Source: Callorhinus ursinus
Taxonomy: Eukaryota; Chordata; Mammalia; Carnivora; Otariidae
Assembly (NCBI RefSeq): GCF_003265705.1
Contig: NW_020313005.1
Location: forward strand, 20,038,797 to 20,102,796
Direction: 5' to 3'
DNA length: 64,000 bases
Position 1 is the stretch's first letter; each line of letters starts with the position of its first letter. The notes beneath the pieces were generated by a model, which made no database searches, was not told where the DNA came from, and saw only the letters and a list, made by a program, of their open reading frames with translations. Both the position numbers and the translations under genes were made by a program. Shown piece after piece: positions 11,421 to 21,661 of the stretch.

Positions 11421-13040
11421 TATGGCAAAAGTTAATTGGAATTCCTACTTTACAAAGAAAGTAAGGATTCTATATAGAATAAACATCTAAATATAAAAGG
11501 CCTAACTACAAAGCTAATGAGAGAAAATTAGGATATATTTTTGACATTGAGGTGGAGGAAGGACTCCCAAAACACAATATATAAAGAGGGAAATAAAGTT
11601 ATTTGAACATACTAAGATGAAATATTTCTGCTCAACAAAGGATGCTGTGAGACATTAACAGGAAGCTGATAAACTGGAAGATATTTTCTATGACTAAAAG
11701 TAACAAAGGATTAAAATCTGGCACATCAGCCAGAAAAATACGAACACGCAAAAGAAAACTAGGAAAAACATATTCATAGGTAACACAGAAAAGGAAATAT
11801 GACTCACCAATGGGTATAGAACTTCCTCGACTTACAATGGGGTTACCTTTCAATAAACCCATTTTAACTTGAAAATATCATAAGTCAAAGACGCATTTAA
11901 TACACCTAACCTACTGAACATCATAGTTTAGCCCAGCCTACCTTAAACATGGCCAGAACACTTACATTTGCCTACAGCTGGGCAAAATCATCTAATACAA
12001 AACCTATTTTATAATAAAGTGTTGAATACGTCATGTAATTTATTGAATATTGTACTGGAAGTGACAAACAGAATGGCTCTAAGTGTATTGGTTGTTGACC
12101 CTTGTGATCATGTGGCTGACTGGGAGCTGCCCAGCATCTTGAGAGACTATGGTACCATATACGCCTAACCTGGATAAAGATCAAAGATCAAAATTCAAAG
12201 TATGGTTTTTACTGAATGAATATTGCTTTTCCACCATTGTGAAGTTGAAAAATCATAAGTTAAACCGTCATAAGTCAGGGACTGTCTATATATAAAAAGA
12301 TGCTTAATCTTACTAATAATCAGAGAAATGCAAACCTAAAACAAGAATAAGGTGATCATTTACCCTTGTTTGACTGGCAAAAATTATGAAGCCACACAAT
12401 AATAAGTATTGGTGAGGATGTGGAGAAATGAAAACCCAAATGCACTGCTGGTAGAAGTGTAAATTGGCACAGCCATGTTGGAGAGCTAGCTTTCTTGAAC
12501 TTAAGTCAAGTGTGCATATACCTATGACCAAGCAATTCCACAGTAGAAAAGCTCACACATAAGTGCAGAAGGAGACCTCTAGAATAAGTTTATCACAGCA
12601 TTGATTGTGGTAGCAAAGAGATGGAAATGTCTTAGGGGCCCTTCTAGGGGAAACTAGCAGCAATGAAATGCATTATATGTATATGATGGAATACTGTCTA
12701 GTATTGGAAAAAATAAACATGAGATACATGTAATCATGTGGATATTTCTTAAAAATATAATGAGTAAAAAAGGAACAGAATAAGACAAAATGGGGTCTTG
12801 CACGAATGAATAATGATAGCATTTCATAAAAGGAAGAGTATGATCTACTTAAACATGTGCACTGGAGAGAAATACATATACCTACATACAAACAGGAGAG
12901 TTTAAAAAGTTGTGTGTATGGGTGTGTGTTTGTGATAGCTGGACAGAAAATTTAGGGAAAGAAAAAGGAGGATTTTATATCCTAGCAATTTAAATAATTT
13001 CAAATGGAGCATTTGACATCCCCATGCTCAAAAAGCATTT
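11421..13040 (+). repeat. Old LINE-1 fragment split by a DNA transposon
   Basis: Forward-strand degraded L1 text appears at 11540-11816 ('agtaacaaaggattaaaatc') and resumes at 12291 ('gatgcttaatcttactaataatcagagaaatgcaa', 'ggtgaggatgtggagaaatg'), continuing to the 3' part near 12900. The interrupting block at 11817-12290 is a Tigger-like element. The two L1 parts read colinearly once that block is removed. Confidence 0.7.
11817..12290 (-). mobile_element. Tigger-like (TcMar) DNA transposon fossil
   Basis: The ends form imperfect terminal inverted repeats. The left end reads TATAGAACTTCCTCGACTTA. The complement of the right end reads TATAGACAGTCCCTGACTTA. Both are flanked by TA, the mariner/Tigger target. 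No transposase frame of useful length exists, so this is a non-autonomous or internally deleted copy. Orientation is a guess. It lies inside an old L1, which it therefore post-dates. Confidence 0.65.
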
Positions 13041-13104
13041 TGCTGATTAGCCATCAGGGAAATCCAAACAAATAAATTCCCGTCTTAAAAGCACCTCACT
13101 GATT

Positions 13105-13223
13105 CTTAATTTTTTTTTAAGATTTTGTTTTTTATGTTATCTCCACACCCAATGTGCGGCTCAAACTCACAACCCCGCGATCAAGAGTTGCACACTCCAC
13201 TGACAGAGCCAGCCAGGTGCCCC
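13105..13223 (-). mobile_element. Short old tRNA-SINE
   Basis: Inverted short-form SINE (TTTTTTTTAAGATTTTGTTT ... GAGCCAGCCAGGTGCCCC) without the CT-rich block. Flanking repeats AAAAGCACCTCACTGATT (13087-13104) and AAAACATCTCACTGATT (13224-13240) are the diverged target duplication. Confidence 0.85.
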
Positions 13224-13259
13224 AAAACATCTCACTGATTGTTTTATCTGCTTGTCCTC

Positions 13260-14085
13260 TGTAGTGTATTCAATGTTGACTCCCAGGAAGACATACGTAT
13301 GTTCCAATCCTACAGAACCTATAAATTGGACCTCACTTGGAAAAAGGGTTTTTGCAGATGTAATTAGGCTAAGAATCTTTTTTTAAATTTAATTATGTTA
13401 TGTTAATCACCATACATTACATCATTAGTTTTTGATGTAGTGTTCCATGATGCACTGTTTGCGTATAACACCAAGTGCTCCATTCAATACGTGTCCTTTT
13501 TAATACCCATCACCAGGCTAACCCATCCCCCCACCCCCCCACCCCCTCCCCTCTAGAACCCTCAGTTTGTTTCTTAGAGTCCATTGTCTCTCATGGTTCG
13601 TCTCCCCCTCCGATTTCCCCCCCTTCATTTTTCCCTTCTTACTATCTTCTTCTTTTTTTTAAAACATGTGATGTATTATTTGTTTCAGAGGTACAGGTCT
13701 GTGATTCATCAGTCTTACATAATTCACAGTTAAGCTAAGAATCTTGAGATGAGATCATCTGGCACTTCAGGTGGGCCTTAACCCAATGACAAGGGTTCTT
13801 ATATGAGGCACCCAGGAGAGAGACACATTAGGGAGAAGGAGGAGAAGGTCACATGAAGACAGGCAGAGATGGATTGGAGTTGTTCGGTCATAAGCCAAGG
13901 AATGCTTGGAGCCTCCAGAAGCCGGAAAAGGCGAGGAAGGACTCTCCCCTAGAGCCTTTGGAAGAAGCACAGCCTTGCCAAGCCCTTGATTTTGGACTTC
14001 TGGCCTCCAGAAATGCGACAACAAATATGTGTTGTTTTAAGCCACCAGGTTTGTTATGTGGTGTTTTTCCTAGGAAACTCAGACA
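13260..14085 (+). repeat. MaLR-type (MST/MLT1-like) LTR, split by a young L1
   Basis: Segments at 13260-13367 and 13746-14085 together follow the usual order of a MaLR LTR: 'tgttccaatcctacagaacct', 'cctcacttggaaaaagggtttttgcagatgtaatta', 'gtgggccttaacccaatgacaagggttcttatat', 'gcacagccttgcc', 'cttgattttggacttctggcctccagaaa', 'gttgttttaagccacc'. The class III MaLR assignment is from memory of that order. It is old. An L1 end at 13380-13733 divides it. Confidence 0.55.
13380..13733 (-). mobile_element. Young 5'-truncated L1 3' end
   Basis: Inverted carnivore L1 terminus (TTATGTTAATCACCATACAT ... CATTAGTTTTTGATGTAGTG ... GTTTCAGAGGTACAGGTCTG), about 354 bp. A perfect 12-bp target duplication GCTAAGAATCTT lies at 13368-13379 and 13734-13745. 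It belongs to the same subfamily as the copy at 63175-63681. It is inserted into the MaLR-like LTR. Confidence 0.85.
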
Positions 14086-15607
14086 TGCATTCGGCTTCTT
14101 TTCCCTTGTAGTGTCTCAGCTCTCCCTGTAGAAGAGCAAAACCAGTTTTCTCTTCTGGTCCCAAGCACGATGATTTTTCATTTGCTGTGTTTACAGGGTC
14201 TCATCCTCCACCTGTGCTTCCCAAAAGCCGAGCTTGAAGGTGACAGAAAGACATGGCATTAAATTAAATAGAATCACATGATGAAATGTTACACGCTGTT
14301 TATTAGCAAGGTTAATTAGTCAAAAAGAAAGTCTCAGTTTGGTAGGAATAGGCATGTAAACTATAACACCAATCTCCCCTTTCATGAAAGAGAAAGCAGG
14401 ATTTAGGCTCAGCTCTTTGAAAGTTGGCAAGAGGATCTGGTTAGATAGTAATTACATTGTTTGGGCTTCACTGAATTTATTTTCATGCTTGGCTATCTTC
14501 TACTTATTGTAAGCGATGCCAATTTTTCTTTTAGGCCCATAATAGCAACTTTCCTTTATAAACAACTGAATCTAAATTGAGACGTGAGTGATTTTAAAGA
14601 AACATACTAAGTAAATAACAGTAGAGATAATATACAGATATGGAAACGTCTGTGAAGGTGGGAAATACTATATTACCCCTGGAAGCTTATCAAAGTATTT
14701 TTTCCTAAGGGAAATTCCCTCTCTAAGAAGAATTCTGATGCTAGTACTTGTCCATTTCTGAACTGTTTTGATTCATCTCTTGGTTGAATGTGTTTCATTT
14801 ACCTACAAGAAGGGCTCATGGATATTATGTTTCCTGAGTTTTTGTATGTTTCATATTGTCTCCTGCTTCTGATTCACAGTAACTTGTCTGGTGGAAAGTT
14901 CTTGTGTCCCGTGTTCTTTTCCTCAGAGTTTTATGGACATTGTTCTACCATCTTCTTGCATTAAATGCTTCTGGATGCTCATTGCTCATTGTGCTCTCCC
15001 ACCCCACTTCCCACCAGTATCAGTAAATTACTTTTTGTTCTTGGGTACACAAGACCTCTTCCTCTTACTTTGAAGTGTAACAGATTCATTAAGACAAGTC
15101 TCAGAGTTGAGCATTTTGTATCACTTTTTCCCAGAACCCAGTGTACCTCTTGCAATTTCCTGACACAGTTCTTTCTTTCTTTTTTAAATATTAGTAAATA
15201 ATTTTTCTATTTAATGTGTTGTAGTATTTCCTCTGAGGGCATGAATAACCATATATTGGATCATCATCCTCTATATCTTCATCTTCCTCCTAACCACTTC
15301 AATTTTGTTTTTTTCCTATGCATTTTCTGTGACTTATCACAGGTTCTTGGGGAATGTGATGGATTTAGTATTTAGATATGTTCATTTTGTTCCTTGCTGT
15401 TTCAAAGTTGTTTATTAACTCTGTAATTGTGATTTTGCTTCTCGGTTTTTTCACAGCTCTGTTATGACCATTTTTCACCTCATTTCATTTTCTCATCTGA
15501 TTACTTATTTTTGTTTCAGAGAATTTATGTTTTTCTTTTCTTTTTTTTTTTTCCTAGGTACAAAACATTTGTTTTGTTTCTTAGGATTTTTCCTGTTTCT
15601 TAGGATT
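14086..15607. other. Low-repeat non-coding DNA, left flank of the provirus
   Basis: AT-rich sequence with no recognised repeat or gene. Short frames are unremarkable. The last four bases before the provirus (15608-15611, ATGT) are the integration-site duplication. Confidence 0.5.
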
Positions 15608-15611
15608 ATGT
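15608..15611. repeat. Provirus target-site duplication, copy 1 (ATGT)
   Basis: ATGT directly abuts the outer end of the downstream LTR. The same four bases abut the outer end of the other LTR at 24236-24239. Four-base duplications are typical of gammaretrovirus-like integrase. Confidence 0.9.
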
Positions 15612-15904
15612 TGTTACGGAACCTGGACTGGATCGCCCAACGGAAGAACCAAGTGGCACTCGGAGATCTTGGAGGACAGGAGGTTTATTTATAGCCGGGG
15701 GGCTCAGAGGAGAGTGATCTCCAAAGGTCTGGGCCCCGAGCACAAACAAAGGGGCAATTTATACACTTCTACTGCCGCATACTTGGCACTTTTTGTGCGT
15801 GCACGAAGCAGAGCAGGGAGAAGGACCTGGAAGAGTCCTGGGGCAAGGACTGGGACTCTCTCACTGGCTCTGTCAGCCATCTTAGGACACAATTTTCTTT
15901 ATCA
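15612..15904 (-). repeat. 3' LTR of the provirus (293 bp)
   Basis: On the minus strand it begins TGATAAAGAAAATTGTGTCC and ends ...GGTTCCGTAACA, giving TG...CA termini. A TATA box (GTATAAATT) lies at 15756-15764. The poly(A) signal AATAAA lies at 15684-15689, in a CTATAAATAAACC context. It is 38 bp shorter than the 5' LTR because it lacks part of a duplicated block in U3. Confidence 0.93.
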
Positions 15905-15916
15905 TTCCCCCCTTTG
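15905..15916 (-). other. Polypurine tract
   Basis: On the minus strand CAAAGGGGGGAA lies directly upstream of the 3' LTR. It is the expected plus-strand primer site for reverse transcription, and its position supports the LTR boundary at 15904. Confidence 0.88.
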
Positions 15917-15996
15917 ATGCCCCTTTAAACACCTAGTTTAGAGGGCATCATTTTCATCTTCTAAGGGGCGATAGTGAGTAAGGAGTAACTAGAGTC

Positions 15997-16223
15997 TGAT
16001 TTTAATAATTTTTTATTTTAAAGATTTTATTTATTTATTTGACAGAGAGAGACACAGCGAGAGAGGGAACACAAGCAGGGGGAGAGGGAGAGGGAGAAGC
16101 AGGCTCCTTGCCGAGCAGGGACCCCGATGCGGGGCTCGATCCCAGGACCCTGGGATCATGACCTGAGCCGAAGGCAGACGCTTAACGACTGAGCCACCCA
16201 GGCGCCCCTGATTTTAATAATTT
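15997..16223. repeat. Target duplication flanking the SINE in env
   Basis: TGATTTTAATAATTT occurs at 15997-16011 and again at 16209-16223, enclosing the SINE. Fifteen perfect bases imply a recent L1-mediated insertion into the already integrated provirus. Confidence 0.92.
16012..16208 (-). mobile_element. CAN SINE nested in env
   Basis: Inverted full-length SINE: T-rich tail, AAAGATTTTATTTATTTATT, GA-rich tract, 'cccgatgcggggctcgatcccagg', head ending GAGCCACCCAGGCGCCCC. It replaces the end of the env reading frame with SINE-coded residues ([10 protein letters not shown]), so it was the last of several inactivating changes or came after them. It has the same orientation as the provirus. Confidence 0.95.
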
Positions 16224-18100
16224 GAGTAGTGATAAATCTAGTAAGGGCATTAAGAATACAAGGACCAAATGCCACTATGAGGAGAAGCAATAGGAGGGGG
16301 CCGACGAGGGGGGCAAACCAAGGGAACGATTGTGAGAGGGTATCCCACCAAGTTGTCCGCTGGAGTGATTCCCACCAGTGATGTACTCGTTCCTGTAATT
16401 GGGTCAGAGTTTCTTGGACCACCCCCGATTCATTAGCATAGAAACAACATTCCTCCTATAAGAAGAGGCAGAGCGCCCCCTGAGCAGCCATGAGTAAGTT
16501 GAGCCCACGCCTGTTTTGGAGGACCACTGAGGTCACTGAATCAAGTTGGTGCTGCAGGGCCAGGGCCGACTGAGTGAGGGTGGAAAAATCCGCCGTGAGT
16601 TGTTGAGTTAACCCCTGGTACTGAGCCTGAGACATCCCGACGCCAGTGGCACCAAGGGCAACACCTGGCGCGGCCAGCAGGCTCACGATAAGAGGGATGG
16701 CTGCGGGGGAGCACTGGGGGCAGCTAGGAGGTCTCTATATGAGTGGGGCATCCCTCCCGGGGAGGACTGAAAGATCGGGTAAGAGACTGACAAGTGTGCA
16801 TGATTGATTGCGCGGGGTGATGCAGATGTATACACTTTGATCACAAGCCAGAAAAGTGTTAGGCGCACAGACCCGACTGACCTGTGATGGGAGAGGAAGA
16901 GCTGCCATACAGCAGTACCAGAGCCAGAAAGTGATAATCTGAGGTCCCCGGTGCTGAGGTGGGAGGCGACATGGTAGATTGACTGCGGATGACACCTAAG
17001 TATTGGACGGGACCGGGCTTTATACAGATCCAGCAGTCAGATGTTAAGGGTGGATCTGAGTGGTTAAGTGCTTGGTGGGAGGTGTGAATCATACCTAACA
17101 GTTGCACTATAGATGCTTGCTGCTTGTGGATGGGGGACCCAGGGATGTGCCAGGGTGAGTTATTTTCTTTCTGACTCTAGGGGTTAACTGTAAGGCTTGG
17201 AGTGAACATGGACTTAATCATAAATTTGGCCATGGGGTCGGTTCCCATCGGGTGATATTGGCCCAACAGGAGAATGATTCCTGTAGTCCATGAGGTGGCA
17301 TTGGGTTCTAAGACTGAGAGGGGGAGCGGTATACAGTGATCGTTAGAGCAAGAGGATGGGGCAGCGTTGCGTGACAAGGAAATCCGGATGTCATTGCGCT
17401 GTTTGAGGTGCCACCACTTGGTGGACCATCGTTCCATTCCCGGCCAATTCGCCACCCATGACTCACATCCCCAGGCTTGTGAGCAGAACTGAGGGCAAGT
17501 GTTTGGCTGTTGAGGCGTAGGGACCCCCCAGATGTAGATATCTACCAGCCGGTAACCTGAGTGGGGGCCATGGTAGGAACACCGTCTATGAGGTTCCCAT
17601 AAAGTATCACGAAGCTGGCATCCATCAAAATGCAGGTTAACCTTTGGTGTGTGCCCATCCCAGGTGGAAGAAGTCAGTGGGGGCGTTGGTGTGAGATTGA
17701 GGGGGATAAGCTGGAAAGTCCATTTGCCAGTAATGGTGATATGAGAGTTTCCCCCCCTTGCCTGGCCGGGCAAGCTAGAGGCAGTGAGGAGGAACAGCAC
17801 ACCAGGTAGCAGAAGACTGGGACTGACTGGGGCCAGGAAAACCATGGTGAAATGCACTTAGGAGTAGAGAGCAGAGGGCCAGTAAATGTGGGATCTATGA
17901 CCTTGGGTAGAGGGAGCCATCGTGGCTAAGCCGTCAGCAGAACCCGAGGAACACCCAATAAGCAATGACAATAGTAAGCCTCTGGGGGAAAGGCCAGTCA
18001 GGAAGGGCAAGAGTGTAGAGTCCAACTCCCAAGATGAGGGAAATCACGCCGATGAGAGTCAGGGACCACGGTGAGCAGATGTCTATCAGTCGGTGGGGTC

Positions 18101-21100
18101 TCATCGAAGGTGAAGCCAGAGTGGGTTAGTGAAGTCTGGCTGGACTCTCCACTGGCACGGCTTCTCATCTGAATGATGAGCTTCCTTCACTCTGGAGTGG
18201 TGGACCCACGGGGTGACACCTGGGACCTTGAGGGCAGTAAGAGCGGTTAGAACAAGAGTGTGGGGCCCTGTCCACTGTGGTTTGAGGGGGTCTTTCTTCC
18301 AATCTTTGACCCAAACTGAGTCCCCTGTCTGGAAGGAGTGTACCTGAGACCCTAAGGAGGTTGGGGCCCTCTTGATGGTGTACTTTTGTAATTTATTTAG
18401 GGTGGCCCCCAGGGCCTGAAGCTGCTCCTTTATCCCTTTATCTCCAACCTGACGCAAGTTTCCTGGAAGGCTTCCCAAGCATGGGGGAGGCTGTCCGTAT
18501 ATTAATTCAAATGGGGAGAAACCTGATGTCCTGGGCATGCAGCGAGCATGCAGGAGAGCTAGGGGTAGCAGATCTGGCCATGGGAGGTTAGTCTCCTGAC
18601 AAAACTTTGCTAAGGTTCCCGTGAGGGTATGATTCATTCTACTTTCCCTGAACTTTGGGGCTGGTAAGTGGTGTGGAGTCTCCAGGTGATGTTGAGAGAT
18701 TTGGTCAAGACCTGTACAATGTCTGCCACAAATGCGGGTCCATTGTCACTATGGATTGTTAATGACAGGCTGAACTGGGGCACGATCTCCCCCAAGAAGG
18801 CTTTGCTCTGTCCTAGTTGGGAAGGCTTTGACCCACCCAGAGTATGTGCATACTATTACTAGGAGATATCTGAACCCCCTGCTAGGCTGCACATCTTTGA
18901 AGTCTACCTCTAGATCTTCAAAGGGGGTTGCTTCCATCCTCTGGACACCTGCCAGGGGCCGTGGTGCAGACCGAGCATTATTTTTAGCACGTTATGCATT
19001 GTTCACTCATTGCTCGGCACAGTGCTGGCAGTTGACTGTTGTAGTAGTGCTTCTTGAGAAGGGCCTCTAATGCAGTTTTCCCCAGATGTGTGAGTTGGTG
19101 GTATTCCTTGACTAGATGCCCTCCAGTTGCCGTTGGAACAAAGATGCGCCTGTCTGGTATCATCCACCATCCCTTCTCAGTCAGGGTGGCTCCCTCAGCT
19201 GTGGCCCATTCCTTTTCCTTTTTAGTGTAACTGGGTGGAGGGACTTCTTCCAGGGGTGTTAGGGCCATGGTGAGGGAAGGGGATCTGTCCATGTCCTCAC
19301 TGGCTGTGGTCTTGGCTGCCTCATCTGCCAGATGGTTTCCCCGCACTATGGGGTTGTCTCCTTTCTGGTGTCCCTTACAGTGCAGGATTGCTACTTCCTT
19401 TGGAAGCCAGACAGCTTCGAGGAGTCTCAGTATCTCCTCCTTGTTCTTGATAGCTTTTCCTGCTGCGGTTAGGAGGCCCCTTTCCTTGTAGATGGCTCCA
19501 TGTATATGTATGCAAAGGCATACTGAGAGTCAGTATAGATGTTGACTTGCTTGCCTTCACCAAGGGTGAGGGCTCAGACTAAGGCATATAATTCAGCCTG
19601 TTGAGCTGACCATCCAGCTGGTAATGCCTTAGCTTCTAGGACTTCAGTGGTTGTGGTTACTGCATAACCCACTTTCTGAGCACCCTCTTGTAGGTAACTG
19701 CTGCCATCGCTGAACAGCATGAGCTCTGGATTCTTTATGGCTTGATCCCGCAGATCTGGACAGCTCCTGTAGACTTCATCCGTTACCTTGGAGCAGTCAT
19801 GGTCTGGTTCCCCCTCTTCCATGGGGAGAAAGGTTGCTGGATTTAATGTCCTTACTGTTTCGAGGGTGACCCACAGGTTTTTGCAGAGGAGTCCTTGGTA
19901 TTGTGCTAGCCGAGAGTTGGAAAGGAAGCGGTGTCCCTGTGCGTTCATGAGGGACACAACTGCATGAGGGACCTTGACGTTAAGTTCTTGCCCCAGGGTA
20001 AGTTTGTCTGCCTCCTTGACGAGTAGGACTGTGGCTGCCAGCCCCCTGAGGCATGGTGGCCATCCCGCTGCCATGGGGTCCAGCTACTTTGACAGGTAAG
20101 CAACTGACTGTTGCCAGGGTCCAACAGTCTGGGTGAATACTCCCAGTGCTATTTTTTCCTTTTCACGCACAAAGAGATTGAAGGGTTTTTCTACATCTGG
20201 TAGTCCCAGGGCTGGAGCCTGCCCCAGGGCGGTCTTTATCTCTGTGAAAGTGGCTTCTGCTTCCTCTGTCCAGGCAGGGGGTTCTCGATCTGGTCCCCCT
20301 AAGAGATCATAAAGGGGTCTTGCTATTGTTGAGAACCCAGGGATCTAGATGCGGCAGAATCCTGCAGCCCCCAGGAATTCTCATAGGTCCCTTTTTGTCT
20401 GGGGCTGTGGCAGGGAGATGATGACCCTTTTCCTCTCTGGCCCTAGTTCTCTCTTCCCTTGGGTGAGGAGAAAACCAAGGTATTGGACCTGTTGTTGGCA
20501 GATTTGTGCCTTCTTCCACGAGGCTCGGTATCCTGAGTCTGACAGGAGCTGTAGGAGGGCCTTTGTGCCTTTTGTGCAGTCTTCTTGTGTGTCACTGGCG
20601 AGGAGGCAGTCATCCACATACTGGAGGAGGGTGCATCATGTGGTCTCTCTTGGGAAGCTGGCAAGGTCCACTGCCAGCCCTTCCCCAAAGCGGGCTGGTG
20701 AGTTCTTACACCCCTGTGGGAGGCGCATCCAAGTCAGTTGCATCTGGCGCCCTGTATCAGGTTCAGACCACTCAAAGGTAAATAGTGGCTGGCTCTGGGG
20801 AGCTAAGTGGAGGCAGAAGAAGGCATTCTTCAATTCTAGGCAAGTGAACCATCTGGACGACTCTGGGATTTGGCCGAGGAGGGTGTATGGATTCGGAACC
20901 ACTGGGTACAGAGAGATGGTCACCTTGTTGATGACCCGCAGGTCTTGAACTGGTTGGTATGCCCCTCCTGGCTTCTTGACTGGCAGGATGGGGTATTCCA
21001 GGCCAAATGACACTTGACTAGAATACCTGCTTCTTTGAGTTTGGTCAGATGTTCTTGGATGCCGACCTTAGCTTCTTGTGGAAGGGGGTATTGCCTTTGC

Positions 21101-21661
21101 CTCTGAGGTTGGGCTCCTGGGATCAGCTCAACAATGATAGGGGCCCAATTCTGGGCTAGTCCAGGTGGATTGTCTTCAGCCCATACTGAAGGGAAAGCGA
21201 GTCTGAACTCCGGCGGGCTGCTCGGTTGGGCCTGGGCACAGAATAGCCTCCATTCCTATTCCCTTGTCATGGTAATTGCTAATATTAGAGACCCCATCTC
21301 CTCTTGCCTTGGGTTCAATCGGAGGCTAGTGTGTCCAGTGGGCTCAAATGTTATCTGAGCCCTAAGCTTGGAGAGTATGTCTTGGCCCAGGAGAGGGAGG
21401 GGCAATCGGGCAGATAAAGGAATTCATGTCGGACCTAGTGGCCCCTGAGTTCACATTGGCGAGCGTGGCAAAAGGACTGTTGTATCGCCCGCGTCCCGGT
21501 GGCCCCGAGATGGTCGCAGTCCTTTTGCTGAAAGGTGCCACTTGGGGAGGTGACAACAGAGTGCTCAGCCCCAGTATCAACCATAAAAGTCACTGGTTGG
21601 CCCCCGACTTTCATTCTGACTGTGGGCTCGGGGGGCCAAGGAGGAAAGAGCCCGGTCCCCC
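18101..21661 (-). pseudogene. pol: pro-pol pseudogene (protease, RT, RNase H, integrase)
   Basis: Protease: DTGA active site at 21567-21578 after a GGQPVTFMV stretch. Its frame is one base off the gag frame. [10 protein letters not shown] and [12 protein letters not shown] segments at 20636-21013, a TGA, then an intact YVDD at 20609-20620. RNase H: LFSDGSSY in the frame 19574-20074, then a TGA (probably CGA to TGA) just before YTDSQYAF, and GNHLADEAAK. Integrase: histidines near 19100 with CITC near 18985 (HHCC zinc site), core VDF near 18905, the DNG aspartate at 18745-18747 and the KVE glutamate near 18640, where a frameshift follows. The C-terminal part (18101-18637) is open for 178 residues. 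Many disruptions make it non-functional. Confidence 0.93.

Larger units (their letters stand above)
15989..17857 (-). pseudogene. env: env pseudogene (SU-TM)
   Basis: Remnant of a gammaretrovirus-like envelope gene. The start at 17857 gives a signal-peptide-like N terminus with a hydrophobic LLLPGVLFLLTASSLPG stretch, and the first 225 residues of SU are open. A stop at 17177-17179 ends that frame. Further on, a CWIC motif at 17024-17035 matches the SU thiol motif. A fusion-peptide-like hydrophobic segment lies near 16630-16690. A LQNRRGLNLL heptad region precedes CX6CC at 16444-16470, and a TAG at 16456-16458 interrupts the X6 stretch. The membrane anchor is at about 16243-16317. A SINE splits the cytoplasmic tail, so the original stop at 15989 is displaced. 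I saw no clear furin site. The protein cannot be made in full. Confidence 0.9.

Noticed and set aside
15989..17857. Domesticated, syncytin-like env
   Set aside because: A stop after 225 codons, a stop in CX6CC, no visible furin site and a SINE in the tail rule out a full-length functional envelope.
20349..20948. 199-codon open frame on plus strand
   Set aside because: It is the antisense shadow of the proviral reverse transcriptase, whose conserved motifs lie on the minus strand.
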